Source: Stenotrophomonas maltophilia
GTDB lineage: Bacteria; Pseudomonadota; Gammaproteobacteria; Xanthomonadales; Xanthomonadaceae
Reading direction: 5' to 3'
DNA length: 64,000 bases
Assembly (NCBI RefSeq): GCF_004920835.1
Contig: NZ_QFHO01000014.1
Coordinates: 1-64,000, forward strand
The notes under the pieces were generated by a model. That model searched no databases. It had not been told where the DNA came from and worked only from the letters and a program-made list of their open reading frames with translations. Of the stretch, positions 39,470 through 47,330 are shown piece by piece (within the stretch, counting starts at the first letter, position 1; every line of letters begins with the position of its first letter). Made by a program: the position numbers and the translations under genes.

Positions 39470-39510
39470 GGGGTCAGATCCGTTTTCCGCAGGAAAACGG
39501 ATCTGACCCC
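39470..39510. repeat. Perfect 19-base-pair palindrome
   Basis: GGGGTCAGATCCGTTTTCC, loop GCA, then its exact complement. This type of GGGGTCAGATCC palindrome is distinct from SMAG and from the large element. It could be a bidirectional stop or a repeat family of its own; it has no T-run of useful length. Confidence 0.8.
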
Positions 39511-39540
39511 GGATTCAATTCGATATCTGACAGATCTGAT

Positions 39541-39562
39541 CCACGCATGGCGTGGATCTACC
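39541..39562. repeat. SMAG-like hairpin (reverse orientation)
   Basis: CCACGCATGGCGTGGATCTAC is the reverse complement of the GTAGATCCACGCCATGCGTGG unit seen at 43593 and 49122, ending in CTAC. It sits between the 19-bp palindrome and copy 3 of the large element. Confidence 0.75.
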
Positions 39563-39583
39563 GGCCGCCGGAAAACTGTCGAA

Positions 39584-39685
39584 GGCGGGGCACTGTGGGT
39601 TTGCGGGGTGTGAGCCGCATGGATGCGGCGATCAAGGCTACATGGACGTACTTGCGCCGTCCCCGCAAACCCACAGTGCCCCGCC
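39584..39685. repeat. Large inverted-repeat element, copy 3 (reversed, divergent arms)
   Basis: The arms 39584-39608 and 39661-39685 are perfect 25-base complements, but their sequence (core CACTGTGGGTTTGCGGGG) differs from copies 1, 2 and 4 (GTGGGTCCGGTTGCGGGGG). Inner hairpins again carry the ATCCAT tip, seen here as ATGGAT (GCCGC-ATGGAT-GCGGC), so the copy is inverted. Its flank CACGGAATGCAC...GCTGTTGCTTCGG mirrors the left flank of copy 4. Confidence 0.85.
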
Positions 39686-39761
39686 ATCCCACGGAATGCA
39701 CGCTGTTGCTTCGGCTGTTGCCGTTGCGTCTGCAGGTGCAGGGCGCAGCCCTGCCGAAAAC

Positions 39762-40304
39762 CTACTTCACTCGACGACCCTTGCGGTCGATGCGGAACCA
39801 GTCGCCGCCTTCCATCGGCGTGTGGCCATCGCCATCCGGCGTACCATGACGGCAACCATTGCAGACCTCGGCCACGCCATCCTGGAACGGCCACCCGAAA
39901 TCGAAGGTGCCGGGTACCACCTGGCGGAACTTCAGATCGAAGTAGGCCACGCGATTGCCAACGCGCCCGCGCAACAGGCCTTCCTGCGGTGTCTCCGGGC
40001 CGTTGTCCCAGGTGATCACCGGCAGGCTGCGACCCTTGCGGTTGACGTAGTGGAAGCCTTCGCCTGCGTACACCACGGCCAGGCCGTGATCGTCGTACGG
40101 CAGTTGCGCCAGGATGTCCCGGCTGATCTGCGGCCGGCCGTTGGCGACCTCGCAGCCCGGCAGCATCCAGAGACCATGCTCTTCGGTCATGACCTTGCAG
40201 GCCGGTCCCTGCGCCAGCGCACTGCCGCTGGCCAGCACGCCGAGCAGGACCAGCGACCGCGCGAGGCGGCCGCTGGCAGGGGCAGGGCGTGCCGGCCACA
40301 CCAT
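39762..40304 (-). CDS. Secreted WG-repeat-like protein
   Basis: 180 residues. The ATG at 40304 shares one base with the phosphatase stop (TGATG); a GTG one codon earlier would give a GTGA overlap. Either way translation is coupled. A signal peptide ends at ALAQ (about residue 32). The body has repeat-like units FHYVNRKGRSLPVITWDNGP, VAYFDLKFRQVVPGTFDFGWPFQDGVAEVCNG (only parts conserved) and WFRIDRKGR, which look like WG/KWG repeats. Four or more cysteines suggest periplasmic disulfides. Function unknown. Confidence 0.8.
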   Translation of the reverse strand: MVWPARPAPASGRLARSLVLLGVLASGSALAQGPACKVMTEEHGLWMLPGCEVANGRPQISRDILAQLPYDDHGLAVVYAGEGFHYVNRKGRSLPVITWDNGPETPQEGLLRGRVGNRVAYFDLKFRQVVPGTFDFGWPFQDGVAEVCNGCRHGTPDGDGHTPMEGGDWFRIDRKGRRVK

Positions 40305-42010
40305 CACTTGGCCTCGGCCTTGCGCTCGAAGACGGTCGGCGCCGGCAACTGCACCGGCACGCCCTTGTCATCGCAGGTACCGGCCTGGCACAGGCGCTCG
40401 CGCAGGGCCGGGGTGGCCTGCACGATCATGTGGTAGATCGCGTTCTGTTCCAGCGTGCCGCGGATCGCCTTGCTGCCGGGGCCACGGGCCCAGATGCCGA
40501 CGTCCTCGCCACCGTGCGATTCGGACTTCATCGGCACCAGCGCTTCCTGCATGTAGTCCGGATGCTCGGTGTCGACCTCGCGCAGGTTCGGGCGGCCGTT
40601 GGCCGGTTCGAAGGTGCTGGGATTGTGCGGGTAGCGCTTGCTGCCGGCCGGCTGCTGGTTGCTGCTGCCGGTGTGGCCCGGGCCGTTGGCGTAGCTCAGG
40701 GTGGTGTAGGGCTGGCCGGTGCCGTCCAGCGCGTAGTCGAGCTTGCCGGCGCCATCTTCGCCGCCCTTGTCCTTCACCTTGCCCAGGATCGGGTTGCCGC
40801 GCGCCGGGTAGCCGACAAAATTCAGGGTGTGCGAGTGGTCGGCGGTGACAATGATCAGGGTGTCATCGGCCGAAGTCAGTTCGTTGGACACGCGCACGGC
40901 GTCGGACAGCGCCACGGTCTCGGTCAGCGCCCGGTAGGCGTTGCCGCTGTGGTTGGCGTGGTCGATGCGCGCGCCTTCGATCATCAGCACGTAGCCTTCC
41001 TGGTGCTTTGAAAGATTCTTGATCGCGGCGGCAGTCAGTTCGGCCAGGCTCGGCTCACCACCCGGATCCTGCGGACGCTCGTATTCGTAGCGCATGTGGT
41101 CCGGCTCGAACAGGCCGAGGATGGCCGGCGCATTCGCGGCCGCCGCCAGCTGCTTGCTGTTCCAGACGTAGGCACCCTGCGGATGCGCCTGCTGCCATTC
41201 CTGCACCAGGCTGCGGCCGTCCAGGCGCTGGCCGACCTTGTCGTCGTACTCGGGATCGCGCTCCTCCACGGTGGTGAACTCGCCACGGCCACCGCCCAGG
41301 GCGACCAGCGGGCCGCGGCCATAGCGCGAGGTGGACAGCAGCTGCTGGGCGATGTCCTTGCAGCCGGCGGCCTTCGCCGCTTCGGTCAGATCAGTGTCGT
41401 TTTCCCAGTTGCGCTCAGGCGAGTGCGCGTAGGTGGCGGCCGGGGTGGCATGGGTCAGGCGCGCGGTGGAGACCACGCCGGTGGCCAGGCCGGCGCTGTC
41501 GGCCAGCTGCAGCCAGGTGAGCAGACCCTTGGACAGGCTGTCGGCACAGTCAGTGCGGCTGCCGGCGCTGACGCCGATCGCGCCCATGTGGGTCTTCACG
41601 CCGGTGGTGATGGCAGTCATGGTGCCGGCCGAATCCGGTGTCTGCGAATCGGTGTTGTAAGTCTTGCTGAACGCCGTGGCCGGGAAGCGCTCCCAGGACA
41701 GCAGGTTCTCTTCACCCGAGCCGCCCTTCTGCTGGCCTTCGTAGATGCGCGAGGCGGCCACGGTGGTCAGGCTCATGCCGTCGCCGAGGAACAGGATGAC
41801 GTTTCTGGCCTTGCCGGACATCGCGCCGTTGGCGGCGGCCTGGGCGGCGCCGCTGCGGTACCACCACTGCGGGGTCTCGCCGGCCGGATGGGCAACGGGA
41901 TCGACGGCGACCTTCAGGCCGGCCGGGGCGGACGCGGGGGTGGTGCTGGCGCAGGCGCCCAGCAGCAGGGTGGTGGCGCAGGCGGCCAACAGGGAGACGG
42001 AACGGCGCAT
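40304..42010 (-). CDS. Alkaline phosphatase, lipoprotein form
   Basis: 568 residues from the ATG at 42010. A lipoprotein signal ends in LLGAC (Cys20). The alkaline-phosphatase fold has VILFLGDGMSLTT for metal binding and the nucleophile motif PDSAGTMTAITTG (Asp-Ser-Ala), plus later ligands in IEGARIDHANHSGN and VTADHSHT. The enzyme should release phosphate from monoesters, tethered to a membrane rather than free in the periplasm. It is the first gene of a two-gene unit with the WG-like protein. No Pho box was identified upstream. Confidence 0.93.
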   Translation of the reverse strand: MRRSVSLLAACATTLLLGACASTTPASAPAGLKVAVDPVAHPAGETPQWWYRSGAAQAAANGAMSGKARNVILFLGDGMSLTTVAASRIYEGQQKGGSGEENLLSWERFPATAFSKTYNTDSQTPDSAGTMTAITTGVKTHMGAIGVSAGSRTDCADSLSKGLLTWLQLADSAGLATGVVSTARLTHATPAATYAHSPERNWENDTDLTEAAKAAGCKDIAQQLLSTSRYGRGPLVALGGGRGEFTTVEERDPEYDDKVGQRLDGRSLVQEWQQAHPQGAYVWNSKQLAAAANAPAILGLFEPDHMRYEYERPQDPGGEPSLAELTAAAIKNLSKHQEGYVLMIEGARIDHANHSGNAYRALTETVALSDAVRVSNELTSADDTLIIVTADHSHTLNFVGYPARGNPILGKVKDKGGEDGAGKLDYALDGTGQPYTTLSYANGPGHTGSSNQQPAGSKRYPHNPSTFEPANGRPNLREVDTEHPDYMQEALVPMKSESHGGEDVGIWARGPGSKAIRGTLEQNAIYHMIVQATPALRERLCQAGTCDDKGVPVQLPAPTVFERKAEAK

Positions 42011-42164
42011 GGACGCTGGGATCTCACAAACTGTAACGGGACGTTCATTATGCCCGCCCTCGCAAGGCACGCCGATGACACACTGATTTGCCCGCCCGGC
42101 GGTCGTTCTGCGGGCCGCCTTGGGCTATCGTGCCAGCATCCCTTCCTTCCCCTCTGGATTGCCT

Positions 42165-43499
42165 ATGAAGCTGGTCTCTGCCTGGCTGCGGATTCCATTC
42201 TGGCAGCGCGTGGTCGGTGGCTTCGTGCTTGGCGCGCTGGCCGGCTGGGCGCTCGGCCCGGCTGCTGAAACCTGGTTCGGCCCGCTGGGCGAGCTGTACG
42301 TCACCCTGATCAAGATGATCGCGGTGCCGCTGGTGTTCTTCGCGGTCATCAATGCGATCTCGTCGCTGCACGGCCAGAAGTCGGTCGCCGCGCTCAGTGG
42401 CCGCACCTTCCTGTGGTTCGTGATCACCGCAGCGCTGGCGGTCTGCGTCGGCCTGGGCGTGGGCACCGTTCTGCAGCCCGGCGCCGGTGGCCTGCAGCTG
42501 TCGATGGCGAGCAACTACGTGCCGCGTGAAGTGCCCAGCGTGGTGCAGGTGCTGCTGGACGTGGTACCGGCCAATGTCTTCTACGCGCTGTCCGGCATCG
42601 GCACCAAGGTCAACGCAGCGGGTGAAACCGTGCTGGCCGCCGGCCGAGGCTCGATCCTGCCGGTGATCTTCTTCGCCGGCCTGGTCGGCTTTGCCATCGT
42701 CAAGCTGGGCGAGAAGGTGACCGAAGCGCGCAAGCTGGTCGGGCAGATGAGCGACATCATGATCCAGGTGACCCGCTTCGTGCTTGAGGTTACCCCGATC
42801 GGTACCTTCGGCCTGATCGCCGGCCTGGTCGGCAGCTATGGCTTCGAGAAGCTGCTGCCACTGGGTCATTTCGTGCTGGCGCTGTATGTCGCCTGCGCGC
42901 TGCACATCGTGGTGGTCTACAGCGCGCTGCTGCTTGCCCATGGCCTGAACCCGCTGAAGTTCTTCCGTGGTGCGGCGCCGGGCATGCAGGTCGCCTTCGT
43001 CAGTTCGTCCAGCTTCGCTGCGATGCCGGTGGCGCTGCGTTCGATCACCCACAACCTGGGTGTGAACAAGGACTACGGTTCGTTCGCCGTGCCGCTGGGC
43101 GCGAGCATCAAGATGGACGGCTGCGGCGCGATCTACCCGGCGCTGTGCGCGGTGTTCATCGCGCAGTACAGCGGCGTGCCGCTGACGCCGGAACAGTACG
43201 TGGTGGTGCTGATCGCCTCGGTGCTGGGCAGCTTCGGCACCGCCGGCGTACCGGGTACGGCGGTCATCATGGCCACCGTGGTGCTGAGTGCGGCCAACCT
43301 GCCGCTGGAAACCATCGGTTACCTGTACGCGATCGACCGCATCCTGGACATGATGCGCACGATGACCAATGTGACCGGCCAGATGCTGGTACCGGTGATC
43401 GTGGCCAAGGAAACCGGGTTGCTCGACCAAGCGGTGTACGACAACCCGTCCAGCAACGTGGGCGTGGACGATCCAGATCCGACGCCGCCACGCGGCTGA
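42165..43499 (+). CDS. Dicarboxylate/amino-acid:cation symporter (DAACS, SLC1 family)
   Basis: 444 residues from the ATG at 42165. SLC1-fold landmarks: LGELYVTLIKMIAVPLVFFAVINAISSL near the N terminus, the serine-rich hairpin FVSSSSFAAMPVAL, and KMDGCGAIYPALCAVF with SFGTAGVPGTAVIM in the binding region. It carries dicarboxylates or acidic/neutral amino acids into the cell with Na+ or H+; the exact substrate is not decided by sequence (GltP, DctA and SstT are alternatives). Single gene with its own terminator. Confidence 0.93.
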   Translation: MKLVSAWLRIPFWQRVVGGFVLGALAGWALGPAAETWFGPLGELYVTLIKMIAVPLVFFAVINAISSLHGQKSVAALSGRTFLWFVITAALAVCVGLGVGTVLQPGAGGLQLSMASNYVPREVPSVVQVLLDVVPANVFYALSGIGTKVNAAGETVLAAGRGSILPVIFFAGLVGFAIVKLGEKVTEARKLVGQMSDIMIQVTRFVLEVTPIGTFGLIAGLVGSYGFEKLLPLGHFVLALYVACALHIVVVYSALLLAHGLNPLKFFRGAAPGMQVAFVSSSSFAAMPVALRSITHNLGVNKDYGSFAVPLGASIKMDGCGAIYPALCAVFIAQYSGVPLTPEQYVVVLIASVLGSFGTAGVPGTAVIMATVVLSAANLPLETIGYLYAIDRILDMMRTMTNVTGQMLVPVIVAKETGLLDQAVYDNPSSNVGVDDPDPTPPRG

Positions 43500-43513
43500 G
43501 GTTGCGTGGAAAT

Positions 43514-43543
43514 GAAAGGCCCGCCCTGACCGGCGGGCCTTTT
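43514..43543 (+). terminator. Intrinsic terminator of the symporter gene
   Basis: AAAGGCCCGCC, loop CTGACC and GGCGGGCCTTTT, 14 bases past the stop, with a T4-G-T3 tail. Confidence 0.9.
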
Positions 43544-43580
43544 GTTTGGGGGATGGCGGACGCGTTGCCGACCAAGGCGG

Positions 43581-43591
43581 CCCCCCCCCCC
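43581..43591. repeat. C11 homopolymer tract
   Basis: Eleven consecutive C residues between the symporter terminator and the SMAG pair. Such a tract may vary in length by slippage or be a sequencing artefact. It is not within any gene. Confidence 0.8.
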
Positions 43592-43592
43592 G

Positions 43593-43644
43593 GTAGATCC
43601 ACGCCATGCGTGGATGGAGAGTGCCGACCAAGGTCGGCAGCTAC
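43593..43644. repeat. SMAG-like inverted hairpin pair
   Basis: GTAGATCCACGC-CAT-GCGTGGAT (43593-43615) followed by GTGCCGACC-AA-GGTCGGCAG ending CTAC (43621-43644). The GTAG head of one faces the CTAC of the other, a typical REP dimer. It lies between convergent genes. Confidence 0.85.
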
Positions 43645-43664
43645 CCACCCATAACGGGCACAAC

Positions 43665-43695
43665 AAAAAAGCCGCTGCAGGGGCAGCGGCTTTTT
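43665..43695 (-). terminator. Terminator of the first NlpC/P60 gene
   Basis: On the minus strand GCCGCTGC, CCCT loop and GCAGCGGC lead into six T residues (A6 at 43665-43670). T5 on the plus-strand side would also allow stopping in the other direction. Confidence 0.9.
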
Positions 43696-43732
43696 CTCCT
43701 ATCAGGCGGCGCCGTGGCGCCAGCGGGCCAGA

Positions 43733-44506
43733 TCAGAGGTCGACCCGGCGGGCCTGCATGAACTTGTTGCCCCAGTAGCCACTGAGCAGGGTGTCCACGC
43801 GGACGTCCTTGCCCGAGCTCGGAGCGTGCAGGAAGCGGCCGTCGCCAACATAGATGCCGACGTGGTCAACACGGCCCTTGCGGCCGAAGAAGACCAGGTC
43901 ACCCGCGGCCAGCGCGGTGCGGTCATTGATCAGTTCGGCGTTGTCGTCGTGCGCCATCTCGCGCGAGACGCGCGGCAGCTCGATGCCCAGGGCCGAGCGG
44001 AACACGTAGCCGACCAGGCCGCTGCAATCGAAACCGCTGTCCGGGTTGCTGCCACCCCAACGGTACGGGGTACCCAGCAGCGTCATTGCGCGGCGCAGCA
44101 GCGACTGCACCTTGCCGTTGTCGGCGGCGGTACCGACAACGCTGCCGTTGGCGGCGCTGCTGGTGTCGTAGTTGGCAAGCAGGCGGCTGAGGTCGCCGGC
44201 CACTACGGCCGAGCGGTCCATCAGCGGAATGGTGTCGTTGGCGGCCAGGTGCGGCAGCAGGGCGGCCAGCGTGGCGCTGGCGGCGGCATCGACGCGGCTG
44301 CGCTGCGGAGCAGCAGCCTCGGCCTTGGCAGCCGGTCGGGCGGTGTTCTCGGCCGCCGGGGCCGGGGTCACATCGGAACGGTTCGGAGCAGTCTGCGACC
44401 AGGCCGGAAGGCTGGTCAGACACAGTGCCAAGCCAAGCAACAGCGGGCGGGCACTACGTGAAGATACGGAAGTCTGGCCTTCGCTTTTCAGGTCGTCAGT
44501 CGTCAC
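43733..44506 (-). CDS. Secreted NlpC/P60 (C40) peptidoglycan hydrolase
   Basis: 257 residues from a GTG at 44506. A signal peptide ends near AWS-Q (about residue 38). An Ala/Pro-rich linker precedes the C-terminal NlpC/P60 domain (about 130-257). Catalytic Cys is in DSGFDCSGLVGYVF and the His in VDHVGIYVGDGRFLHAPSSG. It cleaves stem peptides of peptidoglycan, most likely D-Glu-meso-DAP bonds. A second C40 gene lies 131 bases upstream on the same strand, with a lipid anchor instead of a free signal peptide. Confidence 0.93.
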   Translation of the reverse strand: MTTDDLKSEGQTSVSSRSARPLLLGLALCLTSLPAWSQTAPNRSDVTPAPAAENTARPAAKAEAAAPQRSRVDAAASATLAALLPHLAANDTIPLMDRSAVVAGDLSRLLANYDTSSAANGSVVGTAADNGKVQSLLRRAMTLLGTPYRWGGSNPDSGFDCSGLVGYVFRSALGIELPRVSREMAHDDNAELINDRTALAAGDLVFFGRKGRVDHVGIYVGDGRFLHAPSSGKDVRVDTLLSGYWGNKFMQARRVDL

Positions 44507-44637
44507 GCGTCGGTCACAGGAAAAAAACGATGGGGCATCATGCCCTGCGGACGCATCTAAAAGTTAAAAATTCCGTTATAAAACCGTTATTTTGATGGTG
44601 ATGGACGTCACACTTTTGAACATATCGCCTGTTCATT
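44507..44637. other. AT-rich gap between the two C40 genes
   Basis: 131 bases markedly richer in A and T than their surroundings (for example AAAAGTTAAAAATTCCGTTATAAAACC split over 44560-44586). This is the likely promoter region of the minus-strand gene at 44506. I could not fix a convincing -35/-10 pair. Confidence 0.5.
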
Positions 44638-45177
44638 TTAGCGAAGAACACGTTTTGCGCCGGTGTAGTGGTCTTTCCAATAGGGCCCGCTGAGCGAATC
44701 GAGGCGAACCGTACCGCCGGTGCTCGGCGCGTGCACGAAGCGTCCTTCACCTACATAAATGCCTACATGGGTGACGCTGCCGCGGCTGCCGAAGAACACC
44801 AGGTCACCCGTGGCCAGGCGCTGCGGATCGATCTTCGGGCCCTGCACCGCGGCCAGGTCGCGCGAGGTCCGCGGCAGCTTCAGGTCCAGCATCTCGCGAT
44901 AGACGTAGGCGACCAGTCCGCTGCAGTCGAAGCCCGAATCAGGCGTGTTGCCGCCATAGCGGTAAGGCGTGCCGACCAGGCTGATGGCGCGCATCAGCAC
45001 CGAGTTGGCGGCCTCGGGATTGTCCGGCACCGTCTTCGGCCAGTTCGCCGAGGGCGGTGGTGGGGCCGGGCGCGTGGCCTTGCCGCCGCCACAGGCGGTC
45101 ATCAACAGGGGCAGGGCCAGCAGCAGGGCCGGGGCGAGGAGCCGGCGCGGGCCGGACGAAACTGGCGTGATCTGCAT
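44638..45177 (-). CDS. NlpC/P60 (C40) peptidoglycan hydrolase, lipoprotein (Spr-like)
   Basis: 179 residues from the ATG at 45177. The lipobox LMTAC makes Cys29 the lipidated residue. After a Pro-rich linker (RPAPPPPSANWP) the C40 domain (about 60-179) shows Cys in DSGFDCSGLVAYVY and His in VTHVGIYVGEGRFVHAPSTG. It resembles the Spr/MepS type, a murein DD-endopeptidase, in size and anchoring. Its paralogue is downstream; the two share long identical stretches around the catalytic Cys and His, suggesting duplication. Confidence 0.93.
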   Translation of the reverse strand: MQITPVSSGPRRLLAPALLLALPLLMTACGGGKATRPAPPPPSANWPKTVPDNPEAANSVLMRAISLVGTPYRYGGNTPDSGFDCSGLVAYVYREMLDLKLPRTSRDLAAVQGPKIDPQRLATGDLVFFGSRGSVTHVGIYVGEGRFVHAPSTGGTVRLDSLSGPYWKDHYTGAKRVLR

Positions 45178-45288
45178 GATCTCCGGATAATGCGCCACCT
45201 TGGATTGGCCGTCATGATGGCGGCGTCCCCGCCGGGCGACAACCCGCCCCAACCCGCCTGCCTCCGGCAGATCCATACAGAGTTGCGC

Positions 45289-45771
45289 ATGAAGATCGAA
45301 AAAGACCGCGTTGTCCGCTTCCACTACACCGTTTCCGAAGCCGGCCAGGAGCCGATCGAATCGTCCAAGGACCGCGGCGAGCCGCTGGCGATCCTGATTG
45401 GCCACGGCAACATCATCCCGGGCCTGGAAAACGCCATGATGGACAAGGAAGCCGGCGCGACCTTCAATGTCGACGTCAAGGCGGCCGACGCCTACGGCGA
45501 GCGCCGTGACGGCCTGTCCCAGCGCGTGCCGAAGAAGCACTTCGGCAACACCAAGCTGGTCCCGGGCCAGCAGGTCGTGCTGCAGACCAACTTCGGCCCG
45601 CGTGCGGTGACCGTGCAGAAGGTCGGCATGAGCGTTGTCGACGTTGACCTGAACCACCCGATGGCCGGCAAGGACCTGCATTTCGACGTGGAAATCGTCG
45701 ACGTGCGCGAAGCCGGCAAGGAAGAGCTCGACCACGGCCACGTCCACGGCGACGGTGGTCACCAGCACTGA
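45289..45771 (+). CDS. slyD: SlyD-type FKBP peptidyl-prolyl isomerase
   Basis: 160 residues from the ATG at 45289. The FKBP half-domains are split by an IF (insert-in-flap) domain as in SlyD: IGHGNIIPGLENAMMDKEAG and AADAYGERRDGLSQRVPKKHF. The C-terminal tail has five His residues interspersed with Asp/Gly (DHGHVHGDGGHQH), a short metal-binding tail compared with Escherichia coli SlyD. It isomerises proline bonds and may take part in nickel supply. It diverges from the lipoprotein gene at 45177. Confidence 0.95.
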   Translation: MKIEKDRVVRFHYTVSEAGQEPIESSKDRGEPLAILIGHGNIIPGLENAMMDKEAGATFNVDVKAADAYGERRDGLSQRVPKKHFGNTKLVPGQQVVLQTNFGPRAVTVQKVGMSVVDVDLNHPMAGKDLHFDVEIVDVREAGKEELDHGHVHGDGGHQH

Positions 45772-45897
45772 TCGCAGCGCGATCGTGATGGCTGCAACGG
45801 CCCGCTACGGCGGGCCGTTGCGTTTGTGGAACACGGCGCGGCCATCCATGGCGCGCAGGCCAGCGGCATAATGGCGAATCTGCCCGACGGATCCCCC

Positions 45898-47115
45898 GTG
45901 AACGCCGCTTCTCCTTCCCTGCAGCCGGTGGCTTCCGGCGAACGCATCGCGGTGCTGGACATGCTGCGCGGTGCCGCGCTGCTGGGCATCCTGCTGATGA
46001 ACATCGAGGCCTTCAGCGGACCGCTGGATCTGGCTTTCACCGGCATCGACGCGCATTGGCAGGGCATCGACTATTGGGCTGACGCCTTCGTCTACGTGTT
46101 CGTGCAGGGCAAGTTCTTTACCTTGTTCTCGCTGCTGTTCGGTGCCGGCTTTGCGGTGATGGCGCAGCGCGCTGAAGTGGCCGGGCGTGGCTTCACTCCG
46201 TTCTACCTGCGCCGCAGCGCCGGACTGCTGCTGATCGGGTTGTGCCATGCGCTGCTGGTCTGGTCCGGTGACATCCTGGTGATGTACGCGCTGGTGTCGC
46301 TGCCGTTGCTGGCTTGCCGCGAGGCGCCGCGCAGCTGGCTGCCATGGATGGGCGTGATGCTCTATCTGGGCGGTGTGGTGATGATGCTGATGGTCGGCGC
46401 GATGGTATCGATGGCCTCGGACGAGGATGTGCAGAAAATGCTGGCTGAGGCGCAGCAGAGCATCGATCAGCAACGGTTGGTGTACGGGCACGGCAGCTGG
46501 ATGCAGGCCAACGTGCAGCGGTTGAGCGAGTTCGGCACGTCGATGGGTGCGCTGCTGATCACCGGCCCCGAAGTGCTGGGCATGTTCCTGATTGGCAGCT
46601 GGTTCGCCGGCAGCGGTGCGCTGGTGGCGCCGGAGCGCTTCCCGCGGCTGTACGCGGTGCTGCGCTGGATTGCGCTGCCGCTGGGCCTGCTGGTCACGGT
46701 ACTGGGCGTTGCCTGGAAGCCGTACCTGGTGCCGGGTGCCTACGACCTGCCGGTGACAGCCGCGATGGCACTGGTGACGATCGGCGGTCTGCTGATGTGC
46801 TTGGGCTACCTGGCGTGGATCGTGCGCTGGCGCACGCAGCTGGGTTGGCTGGCACCGGTCGGGCGCATGGCGCTGACCCATTACCTGGCGCAGTCGCTGG
46901 TCTGCACGCTCCTGTTCTATCACTACGGCCTGGGATGGTTCGAGGTGATGCCTCGCAGCGTGCAGCTGCTGTCGGCATTGCTGCTGTTCGCCAGCCAGGT
47001 GGTGATCAGCCATCTCTGGTTGCGTCGGTTCCGCTTTGGTCCGATGGAATGGCTGTGGCGAGCGATGACCTACGGGCAATTGCCGGCGATGCGACGTGTT
47101 GCCGGGCAGGGCTGA
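45898..47115 (+). CDS. DUF418 family membrane protein
   Basis: 405 residues from a GTG at 45898 with GGA 7 bases before it; in-frame ATGs at 45871 and 45826 are alternatives. The opening ERIAVLDMLRGAALLGILLMNIEAF is the DUF418/acyltransferase-3-like N terminus. About nine to ten membrane helices follow, with LGWLAPVGRMALTHYLAQSLV and WLWRAMTYGQLP in the DUF418 C-terminal domain. Function unknown. It follows slyD on the same strand after a 126-base gap. Confidence 0.88.
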   Translation: MNAASPSLQPVASGERIAVLDMLRGAALLGILLMNIEAFSGPLDLAFTGIDAHWQGIDYWADAFVYVFVQGKFFTLFSLLFGAGFAVMAQRAEVAGRGFTPFYLRRSAGLLLIGLCHALLVWSGDILVMYALVSLPLLACREAPRSWLPWMGVMLYLGGVVMMLMVGAMVSMASDEDVQKMLAEAQQSIDQQRLVYGHGSWMQANVQRLSEFGTSMGALLITGPEVLGMFLIGSWFAGSGALVAPERFPRLYAVLRWIALPLGLLVTVLGVAWKPYLVPGAYDLPVTAAMALVTIGGLLMCLGYLAWIVRWRTQLGWLAPVGRMALTHYLAQSLVCTLLFYHYGLGWFEVMPRSVQLLSALLLFASQVVISHLWLRRFRFGPMEWLWRAMTYGQLPAMRRVAGQG

Positions 47116-47330
47116 TCGATGCCTGGCACACACGCCGTTGACCTTGATCGCCGCCATCATCTGTGCAGCTGTTGCAGATCATCGGTCGCGTCAGTTCACG
47201 TCTGGCCTGCAGTGGGCCGTGTCATGCTCGATATCAGCATGAGTGCCGGCACCGGCCCGCTGATCACCGATCCTGTCTGCGACCGTCCACCCGTGATCGA
47301 TCCTGCCTCCTACCGACCCGAGCGATTCCG

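Larger units (their letters stand above)
39247..39757. repeat. Composite macro-palindrome between tilS and the WG-like gene
   Basis: This 535-base gap holds no gene. Its outer edges are inverted copies: GGCAGGGC-TGCGCCCTGCACC near 39249, then AACGGCCGAAGCAACAGC at 39291, reappear reversed at 39705-39755. Inside lie two copies of the large inverted-repeat element facing each other (39331-39433 and 39584-39685), the perfect palindrome at 39470-39510 and a SMAG-like hairpin near 39541. The arrangement looks like two insertions of one composite unit in opposite orientation. Confidence 0.75.

Noticed and set aside
39331-39685. Insertion sequence or MITE with terminal inverted repeats
   Set aside because: The terminal inverted repeats are suggestive, but I see no transposase and no clear target-site duplication, so I call it a repeat element only.
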